Assembly: GCA_023386965.1 (NCBI GenBank)
Contig: JAEWIR010000045.1
Location: 14,772 to 78,771, forward strand
DNA from: Bacteroidota bacterium
GTDB lineage: Bacteria; Bacteroidota; Bacteroidia; Flavobacteriales; Weeksellaceae
Reading direction: 5' to 3'
DNA length: 64,000 bases
A program made the translations under genes and the position numbers. The notes under the pieces are model-generated. The model searched no databases and had not been told where the DNA came from. It was given only the letters and a program-made list of their open reading frames with translations. Below are positions 41,923-48,325 of this stretch, one piece after another (position 1 is the stretch's first letter; each line of letters opens with the position of its first letter).

Positions 41923-42201
41923 TTAAACTAAAGGATTCTCATAACTCGCATGTCCACAATCCATGTAGTTATACATTTCCCATTCGTTGTAGAGACACTC
42001 TTCAGAATCGTACTCAGTGTCAAATATAGTTTGAAAAGTAGTACCGCAGATAGTCTTAATCGTTATTAAGTAGCGGGTTAACTCAATAGAACATACTGAA
42101 GACTCAGATGCAACTTGTACATCACTTTTATGTGAGATATTTCGAGCATTTAGGGTTGCCACTAGGCCCAGTGCCGCAAACATTATTAGTTTTTTCATCA
42201 T
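41923..42201 (-). CDS. Small exported cysteine-containing protein
   Basis: 92 residues from the tandem ATGs at 42201/42198, chosen because a signal peptide (KKLIMFAALGLVATLNA) follows directly. The mature part of about 70 residues is acidic with four cysteines (VCSIEL, TICGTT, EECLYN, MDCGHA), enough for two disulfides. Not recognised. It lies between a GLPGLI gene and the 126-residue gene, same strand and tight spacing. A secreted peptide or small binding protein is possible. Confidence 0.65.
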   Translation of the reverse strand: MMKKLIMFAALGLVATLNARNISHKSDVQVASESSVCSIELTRYLITIKTICGTTFQTIFDTEYDSEECLYNEWEMYNYMDCGHASYENPLV

Positions 42202-42243
42202 TTTAAATTTAAAGTTATTGTCTTTAGGCTTTGATACATACAT

Positions 42244-42624
42244 TCATTTATGAGTTTTAATGTGAACAGTTCCTCCAGTAGTAGGACTGGTCTCCAAAGT
42301 GCATGCGAAAGTGCACTCCGCGGATCCCTGCACGCCATCATTTTTCCAAACCCAGCCTACGGGCAGACTGTTTATTTTTGCTGCTTCATCTTTAGTCATA
42401 AAAGAGATCTGAAGGTCGTTTTCCATCTGCATTTTACCCTCTTCCAAAACTTCGAAGGCGCCACTCTTCGCATTAGGCTGATGTGGCATAAAAACGCCGA
42501 GATTATATTTGGCCAGTTTTGCCATCATTTCCTGTACTTCGGGCAGGTCTATCGCTTTTTGCGCCACCTGAAAAGGTTCCGGTAATAAATCCAATACTTC
42601 CTGAGTTAAAACATTATTTTCCAT
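42244..42624 (-). CDS. Small cytoplasmic protein of unknown function
   Basis: 126 residues without signal peptide. Parts are strongly patterned: LPEVQEMMAKLAKYNLGVFM with PHQPNAKSG, then LQISFMTKDEAAKINSLPVG with WVW, then SAECTFACTLE with two cysteines near the C-terminus and a Gly/Thr-rich tail. The LGVFMPH and VGWVW-type pieces recall, from memory only, a conserved hypothetical family with motifs LGVCMPHMH and VAWRW. It starts the three-gene minus-strand unit with the Cys protein and GLPGLI protein. Function not known. Confidence 0.65.
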   Translation of the reverse strand: MENNVLTQEVLDLLPEPFQVAQKAIDLPEVQEMMAKLAKYNLGVFMPHQPNAKSGAFEVLEEGKMQMENDLQISFMTKDEAAKINSLPVGWVWKNDGVQGSAECTFACTLETSPTTGGTVHIKTHK

Positions 42625-42786
42625 GACTTTGAGTTTTGTTGGTTAATAAATTCAATTAAAGTTAAAATTTATCAATCTTTAAACCAAGAGAATGGAATAA
42701 TTTACAGCGTTTTACGTAGAGAAAAAATAACAAATGATGGACTTAGAAAGGTTTCAAATCGTATGTGGGTCTTTTACTGGCGAAAC

Positions 42787-42811
42787 GGTCACGGATTACA
42801 AATCCGCGACA
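42787..42811. repeat. Left copy of 25-base inverted repeat bounding an AT-rich cassette
   Basis: GGTCACGGATTACAAATCCG followed by CGACA is the inverted copy, with one mismatch, of 43899-43923. It also contains the small palindrome CGGATT-ACA-AATCCG. The pair brackets the two orphan genes at 42835-43890. Confidence 0.8.
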
Positions 42812-42834
42812 GTGGGTAGAAGTTTAAATCTTTA

Positions 42835-43257
42835 TCATTGAACGTCCAACTCATCAATATATACTTTTAAATCACTTGAATCTAAAGAAATTGGTATATC
42901 ACTGAATTTCCAGCCATTTGGTGGAGCTTCCAAGTGAGCCGGTACCTTATGGTTGTAAAGTAGTAGGAAGACAGAAGGTTTCAAAGAGTCATACAAGACC
43001 ATATATTTATCTCCTTTACTTAGATGAGAATGAGACGTTTTAGAAAAAACAATACCATCTACCATATAAATAAAATCAGTGCCTATCCCATTGTTATTTT
43101 TTTGATGCCAATTGCTTGTCATTGTGCCAACTGTGTATTTGGAATGAATTAAAGCAGAACGAATCTGGTATTTACCAACAATATTGGTTACTACAAAAAC
43201 AAGAATAATTATTATAAGACACCCAGGCAGAAAATATTTTGAAGAATTTTTTTTCAT
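42835..43257 (-). CDS. Orphan single-helix membrane protein
   Basis: 140 residues, not recognised. One N-terminal membrane helix (YFLPGCLIIIILVFVVTNIV) is followed by a soluble domain rich in Ser, His and Tyr (SKYTVGTMTSNWHQKNNNG, HSHLSKGDKYMVLYDSLKPS). The motif of a short-lived KGDKY-turn and strands recalls small DUF3592-like domains but this is weak. The coding region is clearly more AT-rich than the pigment genes on each side and lies between inverted repeats, suggesting horizontal acquisition. Confidence 0.65.
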   Translation of the reverse strand: MKKNSSKYFLPGCLIIIILVFVVTNIVGKYQIRSALIHSKYTVGTMTSNWHQKNNNGIGTDFIYMVDGIVFSKTSHSHLSKGDKYMVLYDSLKPSVFLLLYNHKVPAHLEAPPNGWKFSDIPISLDSSDLKVYIDELDVQ

Positions 43258-43380
43258 GCTTTATTATTGATGATAGGTGATTAAATACGCCGCCAGACCA
43301 CTTCCATCAGCAGAGCCCAATAAAGTCTCCGGAAACTCGACGGGAAATGTGGTCAAACCTTTATTTCACCACCTCCTCTG

Positions 43381-43420
43381 ATATCGTGGATTTGTAAACC
43401 AGATGTCGCGGATTTACATT
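43381..43420. repeat. Internal degenerate copies of the cassette repeat
   Basis: Two partial tandem copies, CGTGGATTTGTAAACC and GATGTCGCGGATTTACAT, of the repeat core GTCGCGGATTTGTAATC. They lie in the gap between the two orphan genes, so every gene of the cassette is separated by a repeat. Confidence 0.65.
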
Positions 43421-43890
43421 CATTTTCTGACAAAAATTACTGCTTGTTTTTCGTTATTTTCACTAATAAAACTAATTTTTACAGAATCCAACTTTTCCCT
43501 GTCCTGGAAGTTATCATAGTTAAGTACTATTTTATGATCGACTATTCCGCCACAAGTTTCGCAAGGGAACTTAATAAATTGGTCATAGTGTATTGCGTCA
43601 TTAAGATCAAGGCCGTATGCGCCAGTTTGCAGACTTTTAATGACCAAAACAAACGCAAAAAAGTTAGTATTTATATTATTATCACGTTTAGAATTAAATT
43701 TGGTTGTAGTGAAAGCCTGTTCTATTAAATATCGGGACTTATCAACAGTTAAAATCTTATTGGAAGGACTGAACTCAGATATAAGCAACTGCTTGCTCCT
43801 TGCTTCGCCAATATCGTTCGGCAGAAAGGCTGTATCTTTTCCAATGCAGGAAAAAAAAAGAAAAAAAGAAATAAAAAGTGCTATTTTCAT
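43420..43890 (-). CDS. Orphan lipoprotein of unknown function
   Basis: 156 residues. The N-terminus is a short lipoprotein signal (MKIALFISFFLFFSC, Cys15). The mature protein is Asn/Lys/Asp-rich and includes CETCGG near residue 112 and a beta-like C-terminus (SVKISFISENNEKQAVIFVR). Codon use is AT-rich, unlike the pigment genes. It is bounded by the repeats at 43381-43420 and 43899-43923. No family recognised. Confidence 0.65.
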   Translation of the reverse strand: MKIALFISFFLFFSCIGKDTAFLPNDIGEARSKQLLISEFSPSNKILTVDKSRYLIEQAFTTTKFNSKRDNNINTNFFAFVLVIKSLQTGAYGLDLNDAIHYDQFIKFPCETCGGIVDHKIVLNYDNFQDREKLDSVKISFISENNEKQAVIFVRK

Positions 43891-43898
43891 TAACCTGA

Positions 43899-43923
43899 TG
43901 TCGCGGATTTGTAATCAGTGACC
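43899..43923. repeat. Right copy of 25-base inverted repeat bounding the AT-rich cassette
   Basis: TGTCGCGGATTTGTAATCAG followed by TGACC mirrors 42787-42811 with a single mismatch. It lies 8 bases before the 3' end of the BtrH-like gene, so insertion did not disrupt that gene. Confidence 0.8.
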
Positions 43924-43930
43924 TTAAATG

Positions 43931-44941
43931 TTACCTCACCACCTCCCTCAATTTCCTGAAGAACGCCTCCTCCAAATCCGCTATGCGCAACATGGATTGG
44001 GACAGGTTGTTGTAAATGTCGGATTTGCTGTTGCGGTTTTTGTACACGCGGGCAATGTCCACCGCGAAATCCCGCCAAAGGTCGCCGATGTCGGTGATTT
44101 CTTTCGAAAGTTCTTTCAGTTCCGGTTTGTTTAAAATATCTGCAGCTTCAGATAAGAAGGCACCGTAGATGTAACGGAATCCACCGCCGCCGGTACCGAT
44201 CTCCTCCTGCATACGGATCAGCTGACCCAAATAGTGATTCGTAGTTTTCGCGCCTTTCTTCTCGGCCCATTTCGGGATGCTGCGCGCCACCCAACGGATG
44301 GCCTTTACGCCGATAATGGGAACAGGTGCCAGCATTTTGTCGCAGGTATCCTTAATTCCTTTTACAATGGCTTTTTCCAGGTCCAGCGTGGCCGGAATGT
44401 CCGTGGGAAAGTACATGTGACCTTTCGGCGCCATTACGCCTTTGGCATAACGCACGCGCTCCAGTTCTTTTTCGGTAAGCGTGGTGGTTTCGTTCATCAC
44501 CGGATCGCTGATGAGGAAACGGTCGCCTTCCTTGCCGTACACGACGAGGTTATGGGCATTGAAGTGGAACTTATACTCTTCCGGGAAGTATGTCAGATGA
44601 AACACACCTACCTGCAAACCGGTCGGGATCTTGTTTTCGAGATTTCTTTCGAGGGCTGCCTGGGCTTCCTTTGGATTGGAAAAACGCTGTCTTTTAATCT
44701 TGATGCCGAGCCTTTTGGCGGCTTTGGAAAAGATGGCGCCGGGCATGGGTCGGTAACTGAATCCGGGGGCAAAGTTCACCTTCAGGAAGGGCAGGTACAC
44801 AAAATACAGCCCCGAGCCAATCCCGAAAATCATGGGTTCGCTCAGGTTAAGTCCTTTGTCCTTCAGCAGGTTGGAGGCAACACCGTTTTCGCAGTGTGCC
44901 GTCTGGTGGTGGGTGAAGTTCAGTTGGGTGGTATGGTTCAT
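43931..44941 (-). CDS. BtrH-like cysteine acyltransferase of the flexirubin cluster
   Basis: 336 residues. The N-terminal half resembles the BtrH N-terminal domain (papain/C39-like fold): Cys17 in HQTAHCENGVASNLL, His130 in FNAHNLVVYGKEGD and Asp146 in FLISDPVMN would form the triad. The C-terminal helical part resembles DUF4872 (MQEEIGTGGGGFRYIYGAFL, LRIADLEEAFFRKLREV). BtrH moves an acyl chain from an ACP to an acceptor in butirosin synthesis, so by analogy this protein may transfer the polyene from ACP to the dialkylresorcinol, forming the flexirubin ester. This role is an inference. Confidence 0.82.
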   Translation of the reverse strand: MNHTTQLNFTHHQTAHCENGVASNLLKDKGLNLSEPMIFGIGSGLYFVYLPFLKVNFAPGFSYRPMPGAIFSKAAKRLGIKIKRQRFSNPKEAQAALERNLENKIPTGLQVGVFHLTYFPEEYKFHFNAHNLVVYGKEGDRFLISDPVMNETTTLTEKELERVRYAKGVMAPKGHMYFPTDIPATLDLEKAIVKGIKDTCDKMLAPVPIIGVKAIRWVARSIPKWAEKKGAKTTNHYLGQLIRMQEEIGTGGGGFRYIYGAFLSEAADILNKPELKELSKEITDIGDLWRDFAVDIARVYKNRNSKSDIYNNLSQSMLRIADLEEAFFRKLREVVR

Positions 44942-45346
44942 CTATTTTCCGTCAAAATTCTTGAGTTCCTCTACAGTGATCCCGAAAGCGTCGGCATATT
45001 TCTGTAAGGTTTTTTCGCTTAGTTTTCTAAATTTTCCCGGTTTGGTGTGCTGTTTTACAAAGAACGTCCAGATTCCCACATAACTGGAAAGGATGCTGAA
45101 ATCCATCTTGTTCAGCTCCATAAAGTAAAGTATTGGACTGGCAGTTCCGTTTGCCACAGCGGATTTGGCCTCATTCACGCGTTCGTTAATGAGTTCCATG
45201 CTTTCCTCCAGCGCTTTTGCCTTTGCCTCCCAGCCGGTGCTGCGTGCTGTGGTATAGTTGCCGCTTTCATCGGTGACATAGTAAAGGTCCGTCATGTTGG
45301 CAGATTCCAGTGCACTTTTTTCCTGCGGAACTTCTTCTTTTTTCAT
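44942..45346 (-). CDS. Small protein of unknown function conserved in position with the BtrH-like gene
   Basis: 134 residues without signal or membrane helix. Three parts: an acidic N-terminus, a helical middle (AKALEESMELINERVNEAKS), and a C-terminal segment like the last helices of an XRE-type helix-turn-helix (LSEKTLQKYADAFGITVEEL). It abuts the BtrH-like gene with no intergenic base, so the two products are probably made in fixed ratio and may bind each other. Not recognised by name. Confidence 0.75.
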   Translation of the reverse strand: MKKEEVPQEKSALESANMTDLYYVTDESGNYTTARSTGWEAKAKALEESMELINERVNEAKSAVANGTASPILYFMELNKMDFSILSSYVGIWTFFVKQHTKPGKFRKLSEKTLQKYADAFGITVEELKNFDGK

Positions 45347-45388
45347 AATCAGAATTTAGTGGTCAATACTGAATGAACACGTTTCGGC

Positions 45389-45832
45389 TTACAGCGCCTT
45401 AATGAAAAGGCTGATTTCAGCTTCCACCAGCAATCGGTCTTCCAGATAGGTCAGGCATGAAATGGTACAGATATCGCCAAACTGTGAGTTAAGGTGCGCT
45501 TTGGAGATAATCTCGCTTCCAATCGGCGGTAGTTCATGGATCTTCACTTTTTTAATATTGGTGATGAAGCCGATTACTCTGGAGCCCGGATCTTCGTGGT
45601 TGCGGATCTCATCGCCAAAATCCTGGCCGGTAATTGCGGAGCAGGTTTGAGCTACATTTTCAATGAGACCTGATTCAACAAAAAAGCCTTTATCAACAAA
45701 AATATTATCAGGCTGTATCCGGAAAGACGTAATTACTTCTTCCTTACTGATTTCCAGGATACGGTCCACCATCAGCATCGGCTCGCGGTGCGGCAGGAAG
45801 TCCTGAATGTTGATGTTAGCGGGCTTTTCCAA
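45389..45832 (-). CDS. Hotdog 3-hydroxyacyl-ACP dehydratase-like protein (Glu kept, His missing)
   Basis: 147 residues. The hotdog signature FLPHREPMLMVDRILE is near residue 12 and the long helix reads FFVESGLIENVAQTCSAI, with Glu58 in the position of the catalytic Glu of FabZ. The usual GHFPG loop with the catalytic His is replaced by VDKGFF. It may act as a heterodimer with another hotdog subunit, such as the product of the next gene or the FabZ-like protein at 31423. It would remove water to make the conjugated polyene double bonds. Two bases separate it from the next hotdog gene. Confidence 0.82.
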   Translation of the reverse strand: MEKPANINIQDFLPHREPMLMVDRILEISKEEVITSFRIQPDNIFVDKGFFVESGLIENVAQTCSAITGQDFGDEIRNHEDPGSRVIGFITNIKKVKIHELPPIGSEIISKAHLNSQFGDICTISCLTYLEDRLLVEAEISLFIKAL

Positions 45833-45834
45833 AA

Positions 45835-46266
45835 TTATTTTACCACAGTCTTCATTTCGGAAGTGGCGATTTCTTTTCCTTTTACCGAACTGCTGATCCT
45901 CACCAAAGTTACCCCCATCATTTCGTTCAGGATCTGTACTTCAGTCTCAATCTTATCGCCTACGGCAGGCAAGACCGAGATTTCAAAAGTCTTGATAGCA
46001 CCGATGTAACCCACAGGCGGTTCTTCATCTTTCAGATAAAACTGATAGCCGGTATGCAAAGCCACACTTTGCGCCTGATGCTCCAGCACACCCGAGGCCT
46101 GAAAGAAGCCATTGGCCACCAGAACATGTTCCTCCGGCACCGTGAAGCCCGATTTCAGCGCTGTTTCCTGCCATGACAAAAGGGCGTCCACCATTACAAA
46201 TGGTTTTTTTTGCGGAATAAGGTTTCCGACAGTATCTTTATCTGTAACCGGAAGTACAATTTCCAT
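45835..46266 (-). CDS. Second hotdog 3-hydroxyacyl-ACP dehydratase-like protein
   Basis: 143 residues, FabZ/FabA superfamily. The start of the fold is LIPQKKPFVMVDALLSW near residue 16 and the helix FFQASGVLEHQAQSVALHTG carries Glu62 in the catalytic position. As in the neighbour, the HFPG loop is lost (VANGFFQASG). It overlaps the darB stop/start by one base and is followed 2 bases later by the other hotdog gene. Two such proteins in tandem resemble the paired dehydratases of aryl polyene synthases. Confidence 0.82.
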   Translation of the reverse strand: MEIVLPVTDKDTVGNLIPQKKPFVMVDALLSWQETALKSGFTVPEEHVLVANGFFQASGVLEHQAQSVALHTGYQFYLKDEEPPVGYIGAIKTFEISVLPAVGDKIETEVQILNEMMGVTLVRISSSVKGKEIATSEMKTVVK

Positions 46267-47405
46267 TACATTACGGTTAGCAGTGCACAGGAATAGGCAA
46301 AACGGCCACTTTCAGGTATGCAGAGCAGTACTTTCTCGTCCTTCTTGAGTTTTCCGGAAGCCATAAGTTCTTCCAGTGCGATATAAATGGATGCCGCACC
46401 AATGTTACCCACTTCAGAAAGGTTGTAGAACCACTTTTCTTTCGGGAAATCCAGACCAACGGCCGCGAACTCTTCTCTTAAACCGTCTTTGAAGTAGTTG
46501 GAGGAGATGTGGGCCAATACATAATCCATATCGTCCGGATTCAGATTATTTTTGTCGAACGAAGCTCTCAGTGCCTGAGCACCTTTTTTCAGGATGAAAT
46601 CGCCCAGAAGTTTGGTATCCTGCTTCAGTGAGAAAATCGATTGCTTCAGCCATTCATCCGCCGAATATTCGGCCCATGACTTCAGACTGCCGTCTTCCTG
46701 TTTTTCGCAACCGGCGTACATGCAGGCTTCAAGCTCATGGGCGTAGGAGAAGAAATCGATGAATTCAATTCTAAGGTTTACTTCTCCTTCACGCGGCTGT
46801 TTTTCCAACAGGAAAGTACCGGCGCCGTCGGAAAGCATCCATCTTAAAAATTCCCTTTTGAAAGCGATAATCGGTTTCTCTTCCAGCTGCTTCAGGTTTT
46901 CGGCTTCGTGGTTGAACTTGTCTGCTGTCATCCAGGCCGAGAATCTTTCGGAGCCAACACAAACCGCGTTATTGGAATTGCCTGATTTTACCGACATAAA
47001 ACCGTATTGAAGCGCGTTCATACCCGCGTTGCAAAGTCCCATGGAGGTATTGATCTCTATGGAGTGGCTTGGTTTCAGTACGCCGTGCACCATAGATGCG
47101 TGCGAAGGCTGGATCTGGTCTGCCGATGTAGTTCCGCAGGTTAGCAACTCCATGTCCTCTTTGGTGAAGTTTTCATCAAAGAGTTTCTCTACCGCTTTAG
47201 CCGTGATTTCGGCATTGGTTTCGGTGGGTTTATTGTTTTTGTCCAGCGCGTAATATCTGGTCTTGATTCCGTTGTTCCTTAGGATAAGCGCCCTTGCTTT
47301 GGAAGGCGTATCATTAACATAACCCAGGTAGTCTTCCATTTCGTCATTAGAAATTGGATTTCCCGGAAGATACTTGGCTGCCCTTGTGATATAAACTTGA
47401 TTCAT
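46266..47405 (-). CDS. darB: DarB, ketosynthase III-like dialkylresorcinol-forming enzyme
   Basis: 379-residue KAS III-type enzyme. The active-site set is Cys125 in TSMGLCNAGMNAL, His299 in VLAHISSNYF and Asn334 in SEVGNIGAAS. DarB joins two beta-ketoacyl units, by condensation and cyclisation, into a 2,5-dialkylcyclohexane-1,3-dione, which DarA then oxidises to the dialkylresorcinol half of flexirubin. The reading frame directly upstream ends in a DarA-like flavodoxin domain, which supports the assignment. It overlaps the following hotdog gene by one base. Confidence 0.88.
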   Translation of the reverse strand: MNQVYITRAAKYLPGNPISNDEMEDYLGYVNDTPSKARALILRNNGIKTRYYALDKNNKPTETNAEITAKAVEKLFDENFTKEDMELLTCGTTSADQIQPSHASMVHGVLKPSHSIEINTSMGLCNAGMNALQYGFMSVKSGNSNNAVCVGSERFSAWMTADKFNHEAENLKQLEEKPIIAFKREFLRWMLSDGAGTFLLEKQPREGEVNLRIEFIDFFSYAHELEACMYAGCEKQEDGSLKSWAEYSADEWLKQSIFSLKQDTKLLGDFILKKGAQALRASFDKNNLNPDDMDYVLAHISSNYFKDGLREEFAAVGLDFPKEKWFYNLSEVGNIGAASIYIALEELMASGKLKKDEKVLLCIPESGRFAYSCALLTVM

Positions 47406-47422
47406 ATTATAGTATAGTTATT

Positions 47423-48325
47423 TTAAAGTCCCTGATAGTGTTCAATCTGTTTCTTTCTTTTTCTGAAAAAGAAAGGAGTCAGCAATGTATAAAAAAATAA
47501 AACAATGGGCGATACCACCCAAATGGCAAACATGAGATAGAATTTATATACGGCTACCCAAAATTTACGACTCTGAGGTTTTTTGGCAATGATTCCGGAA
47601 AACACGGTGAAGAGTTTGTTGCCTACCGTTTCTACCTTAATCAAGAAAGGCCGGACCTCTACCGCACCGCTCCTTACCAGTTCTTTCTGCATGCCTACGT
47701 AGCTGCCGTTTTCCGCATATTTCATAATGATCTTGCCGTATTTTCCGGCTTCATCAATTTCCTTTTGGGCAACACCCGCGGGCGGAAGCGGTTTTTTCTG
47801 TTCCTTGTTACCGGTTTGCATCCAGTTCAGGATCGTGATCACACTGGTGTAGTTATCATGCCTGTCTACCAGTGCGATATTACCTACAAGTTCGGCGTGA
47901 AGTCTTTTCAGGTGTACTTTCAGTTTGTCCTGAGACAGCATCCACATATTCCGCGTTCCGGATACGGTTACTACAGGTGTATGGGCCATCAGCCTTTCTG
48001 CAAATTCGCTTTTCAGAAAAGAGATCACCGGAATAGACGGTGTTAGGAACCAGACCTGATATCCAAAAAGGATGAGGTCATATTTCTTATTGAGGATGTC
48101 TTCTGATGGCGGTATGATTTCTCTGGGTACCTGAAGGTAGCTTTCCGGAAAGGTGTCGTAGAAAACCTCCGGTTTCCAGGGGAATTCAAAATCTTCTTTC
48201 AGTTTGATTTCAAAATAGGTAACCTCAAAATCACTGCGGTCCTGGAATGCCCCGGCAATATTCTTCATGATTTCTTCCAGCTGTCCGGTTTGTGAATAAT
48301 AGGTAACCAGTATCTTCTTCGGCAT
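47423..48325 (-). CDS. darA: DarA (dialkylresorcinol aromatase/condensing enzyme), as in-frame C-terminal domain or separate start
   Basis: 300 residues if initiated at the ATG at 48325. The N-terminus is a flavodoxin fold with the FMN phosphate loop in LVTYYSQTGQLEEIM, then LILFGYQVWFLTPSIPVISF and VTVSGTRNMWMLS. The C-terminus has membrane-active helices (FAIWVVSPIVLFFYTLL) and a basic end. DarA works with DarB to make dialkylresorcinols, and darB lies 17 bases downstream. A TATTTTTG box (minus strand, within 48340-48355) and an A-rich stretch precede this ATG, so internal initiation could yield a free DarA in addition to the fusion. Confidence 0.7.
   Translation of the reverse strand: MPKKILVTYYSQTGQLEEIMKNIAGAFQDRSDFEVTYFEIKLKEDFEFPWKPEVFYDTFPESYLQVPREIIPPSEDILNKKYDLILFGYQVWFLTPSIPVISFLKSEFAERLMAHTPVVTVSGTRNMWMLSQDKLKVHLKRLHAELVGNIALVDRHDNYTSVITILNWMQTGNKEQKKPLPPAGVAQKEIDEAGKYGKIIMKYAENGSYVGMQKELVRSGAVEVRPFLIKVETVGNKLFTVFSGIIAKKPQSRKFWVAVYKFYLMFAIWVVSPIVLFFYTLLTPFFFRKRKKQIEHYQGL

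Noticed and set aside
42244..42624. RiPP precursor with Cys-containing core
   Set aside because: No maturation enzyme, no double-Gly leader end, and a long patterned protein body argue for an ordinary small protein.
42787..43923. CRISPR array
   Set aside because: Repeats are inverted, few, degenerate and separated by genes, not by short spacers.
44234..45007. 257-codon ORF opposite the BtrH-like gene
   Set aside because: Spans the junction of two confirmed minus-strand genes and has no domain features; a shadow frame.
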